From: Streptomyces narbonensis
GTDB lineage: Bacteria; Actinomycetota; Actinomycetes; Streptomycetales; Streptomycetaceae
Assembly (NCBI RefSeq): GCF_014649015.1
Contig: NZ_BMSF01000002.1
Coordinates: 186,001-250,000, forward strand
Direction: 5' to 3'
Length of the DNA: 64,000 nucleotides
Made by a program: the position numbers and the translations under genes. Numbering within the stretch: position 1 is the stretch's first letter; each line of letters opens with the position of its first letter. The notes under the pieces are model-generated. The model was not told the DNA's origin. It worked only from the letters and a program-made list of their open reading frames with translations, and did not search any database. Positions 26,802 to 35,600 of the stretch are shown here, one piece after another.

Positions 26802-26873
26802 ATGACTGTCACGGTGACGGGCTCTGCCCGCATTCAGGAGTTCATCGTTCCCACCCCTGTGGTCTCCGGCTGA
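26802..26873 (+). CDS. 23-residue leader ORF upstream of intact rsgA
   Basis: A complete 24-codon ORF behind AGCAGGAGGTG, starting MTVTVTGSARIQEF and ending PTPVVSG. Same length, RBS and position as the leader at 4826, but a diverged sequence. It ends 61 bp before the rsgA start and the alternative hairpins. A regulatory uORF is the likeliest reading. Confidence 0.5.
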   Translation: MTVTVTGSARIQEFIVPTPVVSG

Positions 26874-26914
26874 CACCCACTCGATCCGCGCGCTCGGAGC
26901 GCGCCGCCGGGGCC

Positions 26915-26937
26915 ACCCTTCGAAGGGTTCCCCCTTG
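26915..26937 (+). promoter_or_regulatory. Alternative hairpins at the rsgA start codon
   Basis: ACCCTTCGAAGGGT (26915-26928) is a perfect palindrome. The same AAGGG (26923-26927) can instead pair with CCCTT (26932-26936), which overlaps the TTG start at 26935. The first structure would free the start codon and the second would close it. The truncated copy preserves the choice, although its first stem is weaker. Confidence 0.4.
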
Positions 26938-28056
26938 TTCAACGCTTCGCTCCACCCGTTTTCCTCTTCCGCTGTCCAGCACCCGCTCGCCGTCTACGGC
27001 TGGGACGCCGGCTGGGCCGAGGCCTTCGCCCCGTACGCGGCTCAGGGACTGCTCCCGGGCCGGGTCGTCCGGGTCGACCGAGGACAGTGCGACGTCGCCA
27101 CCCCCGAGGGGATCGTGCGCGCCGACACGGCGTTCGTGACCCCGCACGACCCCCTGCGGGTCGTCTGCACCGGCGACTGGGCCGCCGTCGACCCCGAGGG
27201 CGTCAGCGACCCCCGCTACGTACGGACGCTGCTGCCGCGCCGTACGGCCTTCGCGCGCTCCACCTCCTCCTCCCGGTCCGAGGGGCAGATCCTCGCGGCC
27301 AACGTCGACCACGCGGTCATCACCGTCTCGCTCGCCGTCGAGCTGGACCTCGGCCGGATCGAGCGCTTCCTCGCGCTCGCCTGGGAGTCCGGCGCGCAGC
27401 CGACGATCGTCCTCAGCAAGGCGGACCTCGTGCCCGACCCCGTCGGGCTGTCCTACCTCGTCGAGGACGTCGAGACCGTCGCGCCCGGCGTGCAGGTCGT
27501 GCCCCTCAGCTCCGAGACGGGCGAGGGCCTCGACGTGCTGTCCGCGGTGGTCGCGGGAGGCACGACCGTCCTGCTCGGCGTCTCCGGCGCCGGCAAGTCG
27601 ACCCTCGCCAACGCACTCGTCGGCCACGACGTCATGACCGTCCAGGCCGCCCGGGACGTCGACGGCAAGGGCCGCCACACCACGACCACCCGCAACCTCT
27701 TCGTCCTGCCGGGCGGGGGCGTCCTCATCGACACCCCCGGGCTGCGAGGGGTCGGCCTCTGGGACGCCGAGACCGGCGTCGGCCAGGTCTTCTCCGAGAT
27801 CGAGGAGCTGTCGTCGGAGTGCCGTTTCCACGACTGCGCCCATGAGTCGGAGCCCGGCTGCGCGGTGGCGGCGGCGATCGAGGACGGCTCACTGCCCGTG
27901 CGCCGACTGGAGAGCTACCGCAAGCTGATCCGCGAGAACCAGCGGATCGTGGCCAAGACCGACGCCCGTTTGCGCTCCGAGATCCTCAAGGACTGGAAGC
28001 GCAAGGGCGCGGAGGGCCGCGCGGCCCTGGAGGCCAAGCGCGGACGCGTCCGCTAG
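26935..28056 (+). CDS. rsgA: Ribosome small-subunit-dependent GTPase A
   Basis: A 373-residue circularly permuted GTPase that assists late 30S subunit maturation. Domains in order: OB fold (about 20-130, PGRVVRVDRGQCDVATPEG), GTPase motifs in permuted order G4 SKAD (161-164), G1 GVSGAGKST (215-223), G3 DTPG (266-269), and a zinc knuckle Cys296-Cys301-His303-Cys309 followed by a basic tail. The start is TTG 26935, required because no better start precedes the conserved YGWDAGW. Residues 21-151 are encoded by the 392-bp segment duplicated at 5015. A leader ORF and start-codon hairpins lie upstream. Streptomyces genomes often carry more than one RsgA-like gene, and I cannot tell which paralogue this is. 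Confidence 0.92.
   Translation: MFNASLHPFSSSAVQHPLAVYGWDAGWAEAFAPYAAQGLLPGRVVRVDRGQCDVATPEGIVRADTAFVTPHDPLRVVCTGDWAAVDPEGVSDPRYVRTLLPRRTAFARSTSSSRSEGQILAANVDHAVITVSLAVELDLGRIERFLALAWESGAQPTIVLSKADLVPDPVGLSYLVEDVETVAPGVQVVPLSSETGEGLDVLSAVVAGGTTVLLGVSGAGKSTLANALVGHDVMTVQAARDVDGKGRHTTTTRNLFVLPGGGVLIDTPGLRGVGLWDAETGVGQVFSEIEELSSECRFHDCAHESEPGCAVAAAIEDGSLPVRRLESYRKLIRENQRIVAKTDARLRSEILKDWKRKGAEGRAALEAKRGRVR
26996..27387 (+). repeat. 392-bp direct repeat, right copy (within intact rsgA)
   Basis: Perfect copy of 5015-5406. Right of 27387 the normal rsgA sequence continues (SGAQPTIVLSKADLV), whereas at the left copy it stops, so the right copy is the intact gene. Confidence 0.93.
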
Positions 28057-28201
28057 CCGTGTCCGGAAAGTCCCGCCCGGCCCTCCTTGCCGGACATCCC
28101 CTGGAACCCGGTGCGCTGTGGTCCGGGACTCGTTCCCGGGCCGCAGCGCCATGTCCGAAATCCGCGAGTCGAGTCCCTTCGGGTCCCGCACACTGGGAGA
28201 C

Positions 28202-29545
28202 ATGAGGGACGACGACACCCGCTACGAGGCGGTCAGCAGCAGGGACGCGCGGTTCGACGGAGAGTTCTTCTTCGCCGTCCGCACCACCGGCATCTACTGC
28301 CGCCCCAGCTGCCCCGCCGTCACCCCCAAGAGGCAGAACGTCGCCTTCTTCCCCACGGCAGCCGCCGCCCAGGGCCACGGCTTCCGCGCCTGCCGCCGCT
28401 GCCGGCCGGACGCCGTGCCCGGCTCCGCCGCGTGGGACGTCCGGGCCGACGTCGTCGGCCGTGCGATGCGCATGATCGGCGACGGGGTCGTCGACCGCGA
28501 GGGCGTGCCCGGACTCGCGGGCCGCCTCGGCTACAGCACCCGTCAGGTGCAGCGCCAGCTCACCGCCGAGCTCGGCGCCGGTCCCGTGGCGCTCGCCCGC
28601 GCCCAGCGGGCGCACACCGCGCGGCTGCTGCTCCAGACGACGGGCCTCCCCGTCACCGAGATCGCCTTCGCGGCCGGCTTCGCCAGCGTCCGCCAGTTCA
28701 ACGAGACCGTCCGCGCCGTCTACGCCCGCACCCCCACCGCCCTGCGGGAGGAGGCGGGCAGCGGCGCCGGAGGCCGTACGGCGCTCGCAGCCGGGGTCCC
28801 GCTCCGGCTCGCCCACCGGGGGCCGTACGCCGCGGGGGAGGTCTTCGACCTGCTCGCGGCCGAGGCCGTACCCCGCGTCGAGGAGGTCGTCGGCGCCCCC
28901 GGAGCCCGCACCTACCGGCGCACGCTCAGCCTCCCGTACGGCACCGGGATCGTCTCCGTCGACGAGCGGTCCGCCGGCCGCTGGCTCGACGCCCGCATCC
29001 ACCTCACCGAGCTGCGGGACATGACCACCGCCGTGCACCGGCTGCGCCGCCTCTTCGACCTCGACGCGGACCCGTACGCGGTCGCCGAGCGGCTCGGCGC
29101 CGACCCCGGGCTCGCCGCCGAGGTGACGGCCCGGCCCGGCGTGCGCTCCCCGGGGACGGCCGAGCCGGAGGAGTTCGCCCTGCGGACGCTCCTCGGGCCC
29201 GCGGAGTCGGCCCGGCTCGTCGAAGCGCACGGCGCGCCCCTGGCCACCGCCTGCGGCGGCCTCACCCACCTCTTCCCGGCCCCGGCCGACCTGACCGGCC
29301 ACCCCGTCGCGGGGCCGCTGGCCCGGGCGCTCGTCGACGGAGCCGTACGCCTCGACCAGGGCGCCGACCGCGACGATTCGGAGCGCGCGCTGCTCGCCGT
29401 CCCCGGCGTGAGCCCCGAGTCCGCAGCCGTCATCCGGATGCGGGCCCTCGGCGACCCGGACGTCCTCCTCGGGGGCGCCCGGGGGGCGGAGGAGTGGCGC
29501 CCCTGGCGCTCGTACGCGGCGCGCTACCTCGCGACCACGGCCTGA
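28202..29545 (+). CDS. Ada zinc domain / AraC-type HTH / AlkA DNA glycosylase fusion
   Basis: A 447-residue repair protein with three parts. An Ada metal-binding domain carries Cys33, Cys37, Cys64 and Cys67 (GIYCRPSCPA, FRACRRCRP), which in Ada accepts methyl groups from phosphotriesters and senses alkylation. An AraC-type helix-turn-helix follows (VDREGVPGLAGRLGYSTRQV with LPVTEIAFAAGFASVRQFNE). The C-terminal half is an AlkA-like domain with a helix-hairpin-helix (LLAVPGVSPESAAVIRMRAL) and an Asp-containing loop GDPDVLL where the catalytic Asp is expected. There is no O6-methyltransferase PCHR motif. The ATG at 28202 follows GGGAG; an ATG at 28151 is possible. It likely regulates and carries out 3-methyladenine excision, in line with aidB across the insertion. 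Confidence 0.9.
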   Translation: MRDDDTRYEAVSSRDARFDGEFFFAVRTTGIYCRPSCPAVTPKRQNVAFFPTAAAAQGHGFRACRRCRPDAVPGSAAWDVRADVVGRAMRMIGDGVVDREGVPGLAGRLGYSTRQVQRQLTAELGAGPVALARAQRAHTARLLLQTTGLPVTEIAFAAGFASVRQFNETVRAVYARTPTALREEAGSGAGGRTALAAGVPLRLAHRGPYAAGEVFDLLAAEAVPRVEEVVGAPGARTYRRTLSLPYGTGIVSVDERSAGRWLDARIHLTELRDMTTAVHRLRRLFDLDADPYAVAERLGADPGLAAEVTARPGVRSPGTAEPEEFALRTLLGPAESARLVEAHGAPLATACGGLTHLFPAPADLTGHPVAGPLARALVDGAVRLDQGADRDDSERALLAVPGVSPESAAVIRMRALGDPDVLLGGARGAEEWRPWRSYAARYLATTA

Positions 29546-29549
29546 GGTC

Positions 29550-30032
29550 TCAGCCCCAGAGCACCGCGCCCGCCCACGCGCCCACGATCAGCAGGCACGA
29601 GAAGAGCTCGACGAGGACGCTCGTACCGGCCGCCCGCATGACGGTCCGGGTCGCCGCCCTGGCCTGGCCGTGGCCGCCGAGGCGGAGCCGTTCCGAGAGG
29701 TAGACCCCGCCGACGAAGCCGGGGATCGCACCGAGGACGGGGACCAGCACGAAGCCCACGAGCGCGCCGAGACCCGCGTACACGATCATCCGCCGGGTGA
29801 TGCCCACGCCCCGGAACCGGCGTGGCGGGAGCTGCCAGACGATCACCTGCGTGAGGAGCAGCAGACCGGTCGAGGCTGCCAGCAGGATCCAGGCGAGGTC
29901 CGACCGCTCGTGCAGCGACCACCAGAGCATGGCGGCCCACACCAGCCACGTTCCCGGTACGCCGGGGGTCAGCACCCCGAACAGACCGAGCAGCATCACC
30001 GTCGCGACCATCAGGAGCTGCCACACACCCAC
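29550..30032 (-). CDS. DUF456 membrane protein
   Basis: A 160-residue integral membrane protein of the DUF456 family, with no established function. Visible helices are ATVMLLGLFGVLTPGVPGTW, LVWAAMLWWSL, AWILLAASTGLLLLTQVIVW and VYAGLGALVGFVLVPVLGAI, and the family motif PGVPGTW is present. The start is GTG 30032 (VGVWQLL); GTG 30026 and ATG 30011 are alternatives. It is convergent with the Ada/AlkA gene, with stops 4 bp apart. Confidence 0.85.
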   Translation of the reverse strand: MGVWQLLMVATVMLLGLFGVLTPGVPGTWLVWAAMLWWSLHERSDLAWILLAASTGLLLLTQVIVWQLPPRRFRGVGITRRMIVYAGLGALVGFVLVPVLGAIPGFVGGVYLSERLRLGGHGQARAATRTVMRAAGTSVLVELFSCLLIVGAWAGAVLWG

Positions 30033-30188
30033 GCTGCCCAGCGTCCCCCAGAATCCGGGTCCGCGCAGGTCGCACGACCCGTACGGGTCCGGAGGAGCGC
30101 CCCGGTCCGGTCGGAAACCCGGTGGATCCGCCGCGACGGGCGAGGCACAATCCCCGAGGAATCGGGGCGAGGGGGAGCTTGTTTGTAC

Positions 30189-31373
30189 GTGTTCATGTGT
30201 GTCGGGTGCGGCACGGAGCTGACGGCGCCGGTGTCCCGGGTCGCCCTCCCCGTCCACACCCACTACGGGGCGTGGGAGCAACTCCACCCTCCGCTGATGG
30301 AGCCCGCGACCTATGCCGTCGAGCCCCGGCCCACCGGACCGCCCTGGCGGTCGTGGGACGAGGTCGGCGAGGACGAGGCCGCCCGGCGGGGCCTGTACGC
30401 GCGGGTGCACTCCGTCTCGTTCGGCGCGCGCAACAGGATCGTCATCGCCCCCGGCGACTCCCGGTCCATGGCCCTGATCCCCGAGAGGTGCGAGGGCTAC
30501 TGCCGGGGCGTGGACGGCCGGGACGGCCCGAACCTGGCGTGCGAGGGCTGCGGGCGGCCCGTGGCGACCCGCAGGGACGACTGCGGCATGTGGCAGACGG
30601 TGTGGCTGGAGCCCGACGCGGTCGAACGCCGCCCCTCGGGGCTCCCGGCCGGTCCGCCTCCCGACTGGGACGACCTGGAGCGCGCCGAGCACCGGGTCCC
30701 GCCCGTCGAACCCGACGGGGCGTGGAGCACCCGGTGGGAGGCGGCGCTCGGGGTCGCGCTGGCCCACCTGGTGGCGGTCACAGGGAACCGCCCGGTGAGC
30801 CTTCCCGCGGGCCCGGTCACCGAGCTGTTCGGCCACGCGGTCGACCGTTGCGTGCCTGTCGAGTCCTTGGCCAGGCCGTGGGGCGAGCCCTGGACCGGGG
30901 CCGCGTCCGGGTCCGAGGCGGTCGTGAGGACTGAGGACGGCCCCGAACCCGGGCTCGGTCCTGGATCCGGGCTCGGCCCCGACTCCGGGCTCGGCCCCGA
31001 ATCCGGGCTCGCGACCTGGTCCGTGGAGCTGGCCGGTCCCGGGATCGGCACGCCCCGTCCCCGCCCCGACGTCCTCCTCGTCCCCCGCCACCCCCTCACA
31101 GGCGACCCCTGGCGCCCGCCCGGCGACGAGGGGGCCGTGGTGCCGCTGGACAGCGGGGTCTGGGCGTACCTGGCCCACCCGGGCGAGACCTCGCCGCTGC
31201 CCGTGACCGGGGTGCTCCCGGAGGGCGTCCTGCGCGACGACTACCCCCTGCCGCAGCGCCCCAGGCGCCTGCTTGAGCCCGACCGCCATGCCTTCGAGGG
31301 CACCCTGGTGCGCCTGCCCGAGGTACGCCACCCCCGGCTACGCGGATTCCGCGACAGCAGACACACTCCCTAG
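30189..31373 (+). CDS. Hypothetical protein with N-terminal CxxC pairs and Gly-Leu-Gly-Pro repeats
   Basis: About 394 residues. Near the N-terminus is MCVGCGTELTAPVSRVALPV and near residue 105 CEGYCRGVDG with ACEGCGRPVATRRDDCGMWQ, suggesting two zinc-binding pairs. A low-complexity insert of repeats of the type PGLGPGSGLGPDSGLGPES lies around residues 254-275. The remainder (LRDDYPLPQRPRRLLEPDRH) resembles uncharacterised Streptomyces proteins. The start is uncertain: GTG 30189 is used, and TTG 30183 and ATG 30195 are equally close to the GAGGGGGAG site. It is divergent from the DUF456 gene and ends in a bidirectional terminator. Confidence 0.7.
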   Translation: MFMCVGCGTELTAPVSRVALPVHTHYGAWEQLHPPLMEPATYAVEPRPTGPPWRSWDEVGEDEAARRGLYARVHSVSFGARNRIVIAPGDSRSMALIPERCEGYCRGVDGRDGPNLACEGCGRPVATRRDDCGMWQTVWLEPDAVERRPSGLPAGPPPDWDDLERAEHRVPPVEPDGAWSTRWEAALGVALAHLVAVTGNRPVSLPAGPVTELFGHAVDRCVPVESLARPWGEPWTGAASGSEAVVRTEDGPEPGLGPGSGLGPDSGLGPESGLATWSVELAGPGIGTPRPRPDVLLVPRHPLTGDPWRPPGDEGAVVPLDSGVWAYLAHPGETSPLPVTGVLPEGVLRDDYPLPQRPRRLLEPDRHAFEGTLVRLPEVRHPRLRGFRDSRHTP

Positions 31374-31400
31374 GGGTGTCTTGCCGACGACACCCCCTAG
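31370..31400. terminator. Bidirectional terminator between convergent genes
   Basis: CTAGGGGTGTC and GACACCCCCTAG (31370-31380 and 31389-31400) form an 11-bp stem with one bulged C. The stem includes the end codons of both the hypothetical gene and the LuxR-type gene. Confidence 0.75.
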
Positions 31401-32380
31401 CCGCGCGCCACCCAGCCCTTCTCGTACGCGTGCCAGCCCAGCTGGAGGCGGGTCGTCACGCCGGTCAGCTCCATCAGGCCCTTGACCCGGCGCTGGACCG
31501 TCCGCAGGCCCAGGTCCAGCTGCTTCGCCACGCTCGCGTCCGTCATCCCGGCGAGGAGCAGCGACAGGATCTCCAGGTCCATCACGTCCGGGCCCGGGGC
31601 CTCGTCCTCGGTGATCTGGGCGCCCGCGCCGAGCCGGAGCGGCAGGGCCTCCCGCCACACCGACTCGAAGAGGCCCATCAGCGATTCGAGGAGCCCGCTC
31701 GCGTGGACGACGATCGCCGCGGGCTCCGCGCCCCGTCCCGTCAGCGGGACCATGGCGAGGGAGCGGTCGGCGACCACCAGCTTGGTGGGGACCCGGTCCG
31801 CGACCCGGATGCGCTCCTCGCGGCTGAGCGCCGCCGAGAGTTCCAGCAGCCCGGACGGCAGGCCGAGCACCTCGCGCTCGATCACCACCCGGTAGCGCAC
31901 GCCCCGCCCGGCCGCCTGCTCCTCCGCGTCGTTCTCCATGCCGGTGACCGCGATCGGCTTGCCCGTCACCAGGGCGCAGACCTCCTCCTGCGCGCCCAGC
32001 TGGAGCTGGAGGAAGCGGTGGGTGACGGCGCTCGCGCCCGTCACCACCTCCACCAGGTCGTGGACCGCCGCCTCCGCCGCCTCCGCGCGGTACTCCTCCG
32101 CCAGCAGCGCCGCCGCCAGCTCCGCCTGCTCCAGCTCGTGGCGCTGCTGCGTCAGCAGGGCGCCCAGAGCCACGCCCGGCGGCGCCGCCACCCAGCGTCC
32201 GGTCCTGGCCGAGGACTGCGCGGCGAGCCCCTGGGACTCCAGCCGGCGCAGCGCCCGCTCCGTGTCCTGCTCGGGCAGGGCGAGCCGGTGTGCGAGATCG
32301 GTGACCTCGGCCGCGCCCAGCGCGACCAGGGCGCGGTACGCGGCCTCCTGGCGCTCGTCGAGCCCTATCGCTCCCAGCAT
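31397..32380 (-). CDS. TrmB/LuxR-type transcriptional regulator
   Basis: A 327-residue regulator. The N-terminus is a TrmB-like winged helix (LDERQEAAYRALVALGAAEV, LPEQDTERALRRLESQGL). The centre is an uncharacterised sensor region, and the C-terminus is a LuxR helix-turn-helix (ILSLLLAGMTDASVAKQLDL, GLRTVQRRVKGLMELTGV). Streptomyces has many of these, often divergent from secreted peptidase genes as here, where the subtilase starts 233 bp away in the opposite direction. It may control that peptidase, but this is inference. It ends in the shared terminator. Confidence 0.82.
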   Translation of the reverse strand: MLGAIGLDERQEAAYRALVALGAAEVTDLAHRLALPEQDTERALRRLESQGLAAQSSARTGRWVAAPPGVALGALLTQQRHELEQAELAAALLAEEYRAEAAEAAVHDLVEVVTGASAVTHRFLQLQLGAQEEVCALVTGKPIAVTGMENDAEEQAAGRGVRYRVVIEREVLGLPSGLLELSAALSREERIRVADRVPTKLVVADRSLAMVPLTGRGAEPAAIVVHASGLLESLMGLFESVWREALPLRLGAGAQITEDEAPGPDVMDLEILSLLLAGMTDASVAKQLDLGLRTVQRRVKGLMELTGVTTRLQLGWHAYEKGWVARG

Positions 32381-32613
32381 GGTTGCCCCACCCCTCGCCG
32401 TACATCCGATGGGCCGCGCCGGATCTTCCCGGGACCTTCACCGGAGGCATTCGTTCCGTTGGTGACCTGGCGGGAAACGGCCACGGCGTATTCCCGCCTT
32501 GCCCATCATCCCTGTACCGCCCTCACCTCTGCCAATGTGGCGCCACCGCAGCACCAACAGCCTCCGGAGACGGGTGTCTTGTGCCCTTTTTCCGGAATCA
32601 GATGGGGAGAGCG

Positions 32614-35600
32614 ATGCGCCCGATTTCGCGTACGGCCCTGGGGGCGGCGACCGCCGCCGTGCTGGCCGTCACCGCGGTCGCGCCGTCCATGGCGAATGAG
32701 CCACAGGACGGTACGGCCGGCAAGCGACCGCTGGTCGGCAGCGAGGCCTCGGCCCGCGCCGGTGACCGGACCGCCACGGTCACCCTGGTCACCGGGGACC
32801 GCGTCCTGGTCAGCCACGACGCCGACGGGAACCCGGCGGCCACGGCGCTGCCCCGCGAGGACGGCACCGTCCCGCTCGTCCAGACCCGCCGCTCCGGCCA
32901 GGACCTGTACGTCTACCCCGAGGACGCCACCGACGCGCTCGCCGCGGGCCGCGTCGACGAGGAGCTCTTCAACGTCACCGGCCTCATCCGCCAGGGCTAC
33001 GACGACGCCTCCACCACCACCCTGCCGCTCATCGCGGTCTACGGCTCCGACCTCGCCCGCTCGGTCCCCGCCGCCCCGCGCGGCGCCCGGCGCGGCCAGG
33101 TCCTCAAGACCGTCGACGGCGTCGCACTCAAGGCCGACAAGAAGCAGGCCGCCACCTTCTGGGCCGACGTGAACACCCCGCGGGCCCGCTCCGCCGCCGG
33201 CATCGAGAAGCTCTGGCTCGACCGCAAGGTTCAGGCCACCCTGGAGCGCTCGACGAAGCAGGTCCACGCCCCCGAGGCCTGGGCCGCCGGCTACGACGGC
33301 ACCGGCACCAAGGTCGCCGTCCTCGACACCGGCGCAGACACCGAGCACCCCGACCTCAAGGGCCGCGTCACCGCCTCGGAGAACTTCACCGACTCCGAGA
33401 GCGCCGGCGACCGCCAGGGCCACGGCACCCACACCATCTCGACCGTCGGCGGGTCCGGCGCCGCGAGCGACGGCAGGAAGAAGGGCGTCGCCCCCGGCGC
33501 CGACCTCCTCAACGGCAAGGTCCTCAACGACTCGGGCTCCGGCGCCGCCAGCTGGATCATCGCGGGCATGGAGTGGGCCGTCGCCCAGGGCGCCGACGTC
33601 GTCTCCATGAGCCTCGGCAGCTCCGTCCCCACCGACTGCACCGACCCGATGAGCGTCGCCGCCGAGGAACTCGCCCAGGAAAAGGGCACGTTGTTCGTCA
33701 TCGCTGCCGGAAACTCCGGCCCGACCCTCAACACCGTCTCCTCGCCCGGCTGCGCGCCCAGCGTCCTCACCGTCGGCGCCACCGACCGCGACGACTCCAC
33801 CGCGTACTTCTCCAGCCGCGGCCCGACGATCGTCAACCACACCCTCAAGCCCGAGATAGCCGCGCCCGGCGTCGGCATCTCCGCGGCCGCCGCCGGCGGC
33901 CGGGGCGTGTACGCCTATCAGTCGATGTCCGGTACGTCGATGGCCACCCCGCACGTCGCGGGCGCCGCCGCCATCGTCAAGCAGCGCCACCCCGACTGGA
34001 CCGCCCAGCAGATCAAGGCCGCCCTCGTCTCCTCCGCGGAGAGCGACCTCCCCGGTGACGTCCGCGAGGTCGGCGGCGGCCGCCTCGACGTCAAGGCGGC
34101 CATCGACCAGACCGTCCTCGGCGCCCCCGCCGTCCAGGGCGGCACGTTCGACTGGCCGCAGGACAGGAGCGACCGCACCACGGTCTCCGTCCCGTACACC
34201 AACACCTCCGAAGCCCCCGTCGCCCTGAACCTCTCCGTCGAGAAGGTCACCGGCAACGACGGCTCGGGAGTCCGGAGTTCGGTCGCCCGCCTCGCCAAGC
34301 GCACCGTCACCGTCCCGGCCGGCGCCACCGTCCAGGTCCCGCTGGAGCTCGACCCCGCCGCTCGTCTGGACCGCGCCCAGTACGGCGACGTCACCGGCCG
34401 CGTCCTCGCCACCGGGCCCGGCGGGATCCACGTCTCGACCCCCTTCTCGCTCTACGTCGAGCCCGAGACCGTCACCCTCCGGGTCAAGCTGATCGACCGT
34501 CAGGGCAAGCCCGCCGACGGCGCGTCCTCCCTCGACCTCATCGGCACCGACGACGCGAGCGGAGAGCGCCGCTTCAACGAAGGAGCCGCCGACCAGGTCT
34601 ACCGCCTGCGTCCCGGCAGCTACTTCCTCTCCTCCTTCGTCACCACTCCGGACGCCGGAGAGGGCGCCACGCTGAACGACTCGCTCAGCTACCTCGGCCG
34701 CCCGCAGCTGGAGCTGAAGAAGGACACCACCGTCGTCCTCGACGCCCGCAAGGCCCACAAGCTGTCGGTGAAGACCGACGGGACCACCGAACTCCGAGGC
34801 GCCACGCTCGCGTTCAGCCGCTCCTGGGACGACACCTGGATGCACGCCGGCACCGCCGCCGGACCGCGCACCATCCGGAACTACTACGCCTCCGTCGAAG
34901 GCCGCGCCGACGAGGGCGACTTCGAGTTCGGCAGCTACTGGCGCGCCGCCGCACCGCAGATCACCTCGCTGCGCACCGCCGACGGACTGACCCTGCACCC
35001 GCTCACCGCCTCCCTCGGCTCCGACAACCTCGACGGCACGGGCTCCGCCCGCCTCGTCGACGCCGGAACCGGCACGCCCGACGAGCTCAGGGCCGCCGGG
35101 GTCGAGGGCCGCGTCGCCCTCGTCCGACTGCCGGACGACTCCACCGCCGCGGGCACCCTCGCCCGTAACGCCAAGGCCGCCGGCGCCGTCGCCGTCGTCA
35201 CGTACCACTCGGCCCCCGGCCGCTGGTACCCGACCGGCGGCTTCACCGGCCTCGGCCTGCCCGTCCTCGGCGTCCCGTCCACGGAGGCGACCGCGCTCCT
35301 CGGCAAGCTGGCGGCCGGCGAGGTCACCCTCGCCTGGAAGGCCACGGCGAAGAGCCCCTACGTCTACAACCTCGCGTTCCCCGAGACCGGCGCGATCCGC
35401 GACGACAAGGACTACCGGGTCCGCGACCGCGAGCTCGGCCGCACGGACTCCACCTACGGGTCGGCCGGTATCGCCACCGACTTCATCGACTTCGCGGGGG
35501 CGCGCCGCCCGGACGGCGTCCGCGTCGGCTTCGGCTCGCTGGAGACGGTCCCCGCGCCCGGCGCCCGCACCGAGTACTACTCGGCCGGCGACACGAGCTG

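Noticed and set aside
26610..26873. 87-residue plus-strand frame ending with the rsgA leader
   Set aside because: Its own start lacks a ribosome site, while the internal ATG at 26802 has a strong one and matches the length of the leader at the other rsgA copy.
5407..26934. Complete integrative element with integrase and conjugation genes
   Set aside because: No recombinase, relaxase, FtsK-like transfer protein or replication gene was recognised in this interval. Only broken transposases are present, so I describe it as a bracketed segment, not an ICE.
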